DNA of 6,726 nucleotides from Actinomycetes bacterium (lineage in GTDB: Bacteria; Actinomycetota; Actinomycetes; Actinomycetales; Micrococcaceae). The first letter of the stretch is position 1, and each line of letters begins with the position of its first letter. Shown here in pieces: positions 6,598 to 6,726 of the stretch. A program made the position numbers and the translations under genes. The DNA is taken from NCBI GenBank assembly GCA_023426375.1, contig JAFAAV010000005.1:1-6726 (forward strand), written 5' to 3'. The notes below the pieces were generated by a model. That model was given only the letters and a program-made list of their open reading frames with translations. It searched no databases and had not been told where the DNA came from.

Positions 6598-6603
6598 AGG
6601 AGG
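6598..6603 (+). promoter_or_regulatory. Ribosome-binding site of the oxidoreductase gene
   Basis: AGGAGG lies four bases before the GTG at 6608; the overlapping GAGG at 6597-6600 gives a seven-base gap. It supports the GTG start over the in-frame ATG at 6620, which would be 16 bases away. Confidence 0.75.
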
Positions 6604-6607
6604 CACC

Positions 6608-6726
6608 GTGACCGACACGATGAAAGCCATTGCCGCGCAGGAAAGCGGCGGCCCGGACGTCCTGCAGCTGACCGACGTTGAGATCCCCCAGCCCGGCCCG
6701 GATCAGGTTCTGGTGCGCACCGCCGC
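6608..6726 (+). CDS. Quinone oxidoreductase-like MDR family protein, 5' portion
   Basis: The first 39 codons of a gene that continues past the window. The product begins MTDTMKAIAAQESGGPDVLQL and continues through TDVEIPQPGPDQVLVRTAA. The pattern MKA...GGP-x-VL...P-x-PGP-x-(Q/E)-VLVR is the N-terminus of the medium-chain dehydrogenase/reductase superfamily, in particular NADPH:quinone reductase/zeta-crystallin types. Those lack the catalytic zinc and use NADPH in the cytoplasm. Only the start of the GroES-like domain is visible; the nucleotide-binding domain lies outside. The GTG start is chosen for its AGGAGG site, although the family core begins at M5 (ATG at 6620). It is divergent from argC across 174 bp. 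A faint promoter (TTGAAC at 6532-6537, AAGACT at 6555-6560, 17-base spacer) is possible. Substrate and physiological role cannot be told. Confidence 0.8.
   Translation, partial: MTDTMKAIAAQESGGPDVLQLTDVEIPQPGPDQVLVRTA

Overview
The window is a stretch of chromosome from a high-GC Gram-positive bacterium. The genes are GC-rich, with third positions mostly G or C and frequent GTG starts. Protein features such as the ArgB N-terminus, the ArgR sequence and the gene order argC-J-B-D-F-R point to Actinobacteria, most likely order Micrococcales and perhaps Micrococcaceae. The genus cannot be fixed from the sequence alone. No mobile element, CRISPR array, tRNA or rRNA was seen.

Layout: (1) 1-366, plus strand: the 3' end of a small ankyrin-repeat protein gene whose start lies before the window. 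(2) 393-6433, minus strand: a compact six-gene arginine biosynthesis cluster, transcribed argC > argJ > argB > argD > argF > argR. (3) 6434-6607: a 174-bp divergent intergenic region containing an AT-rich island with a tandem ARG-box-like operator next to argC. (4) 6608-6726, plus strand: the 5' end of a zinc-independent quinone oxidoreductase-like MDR gene that runs off the window. The only non-coding stretches are this region and gaps of 81 bp (argC-argJ), 12 bp (argJ-argB), 31 bp (argD-argF) and 26 bp (argR to the ankyrin gene, convergent). argB/argD and argF/argR overlap by 4 bp.

The cluster encodes the acetyl-recycling arginine pathway. ArgJ moves the acetyl group from acetylornithine back to glutamate, giving ornithine and N-acetylglutamate. 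ArgB phosphorylates N-acetylglutamate, ArgC reduces the phosphate to the semialdehyde, and ArgD transaminates it to acetylornithine. ArgF carbamoylates ornithine to citrulline. The last two steps (argG, argH) are not in the window: argR is followed at once by a convergent gene. Two layers of arginine control are visible: ArgR with its probable operator at the argC promoter, and an ArgB carrying the sequence features of arginine-inhibited acetylglutamate kinases.

This is a well-known metabolic locus. I found no evidence of an undescribed system. The points most worth a second look are the operator/promoter arrangement at argC, which suggests a leaderless argC message, and the absence of argGH after argR.
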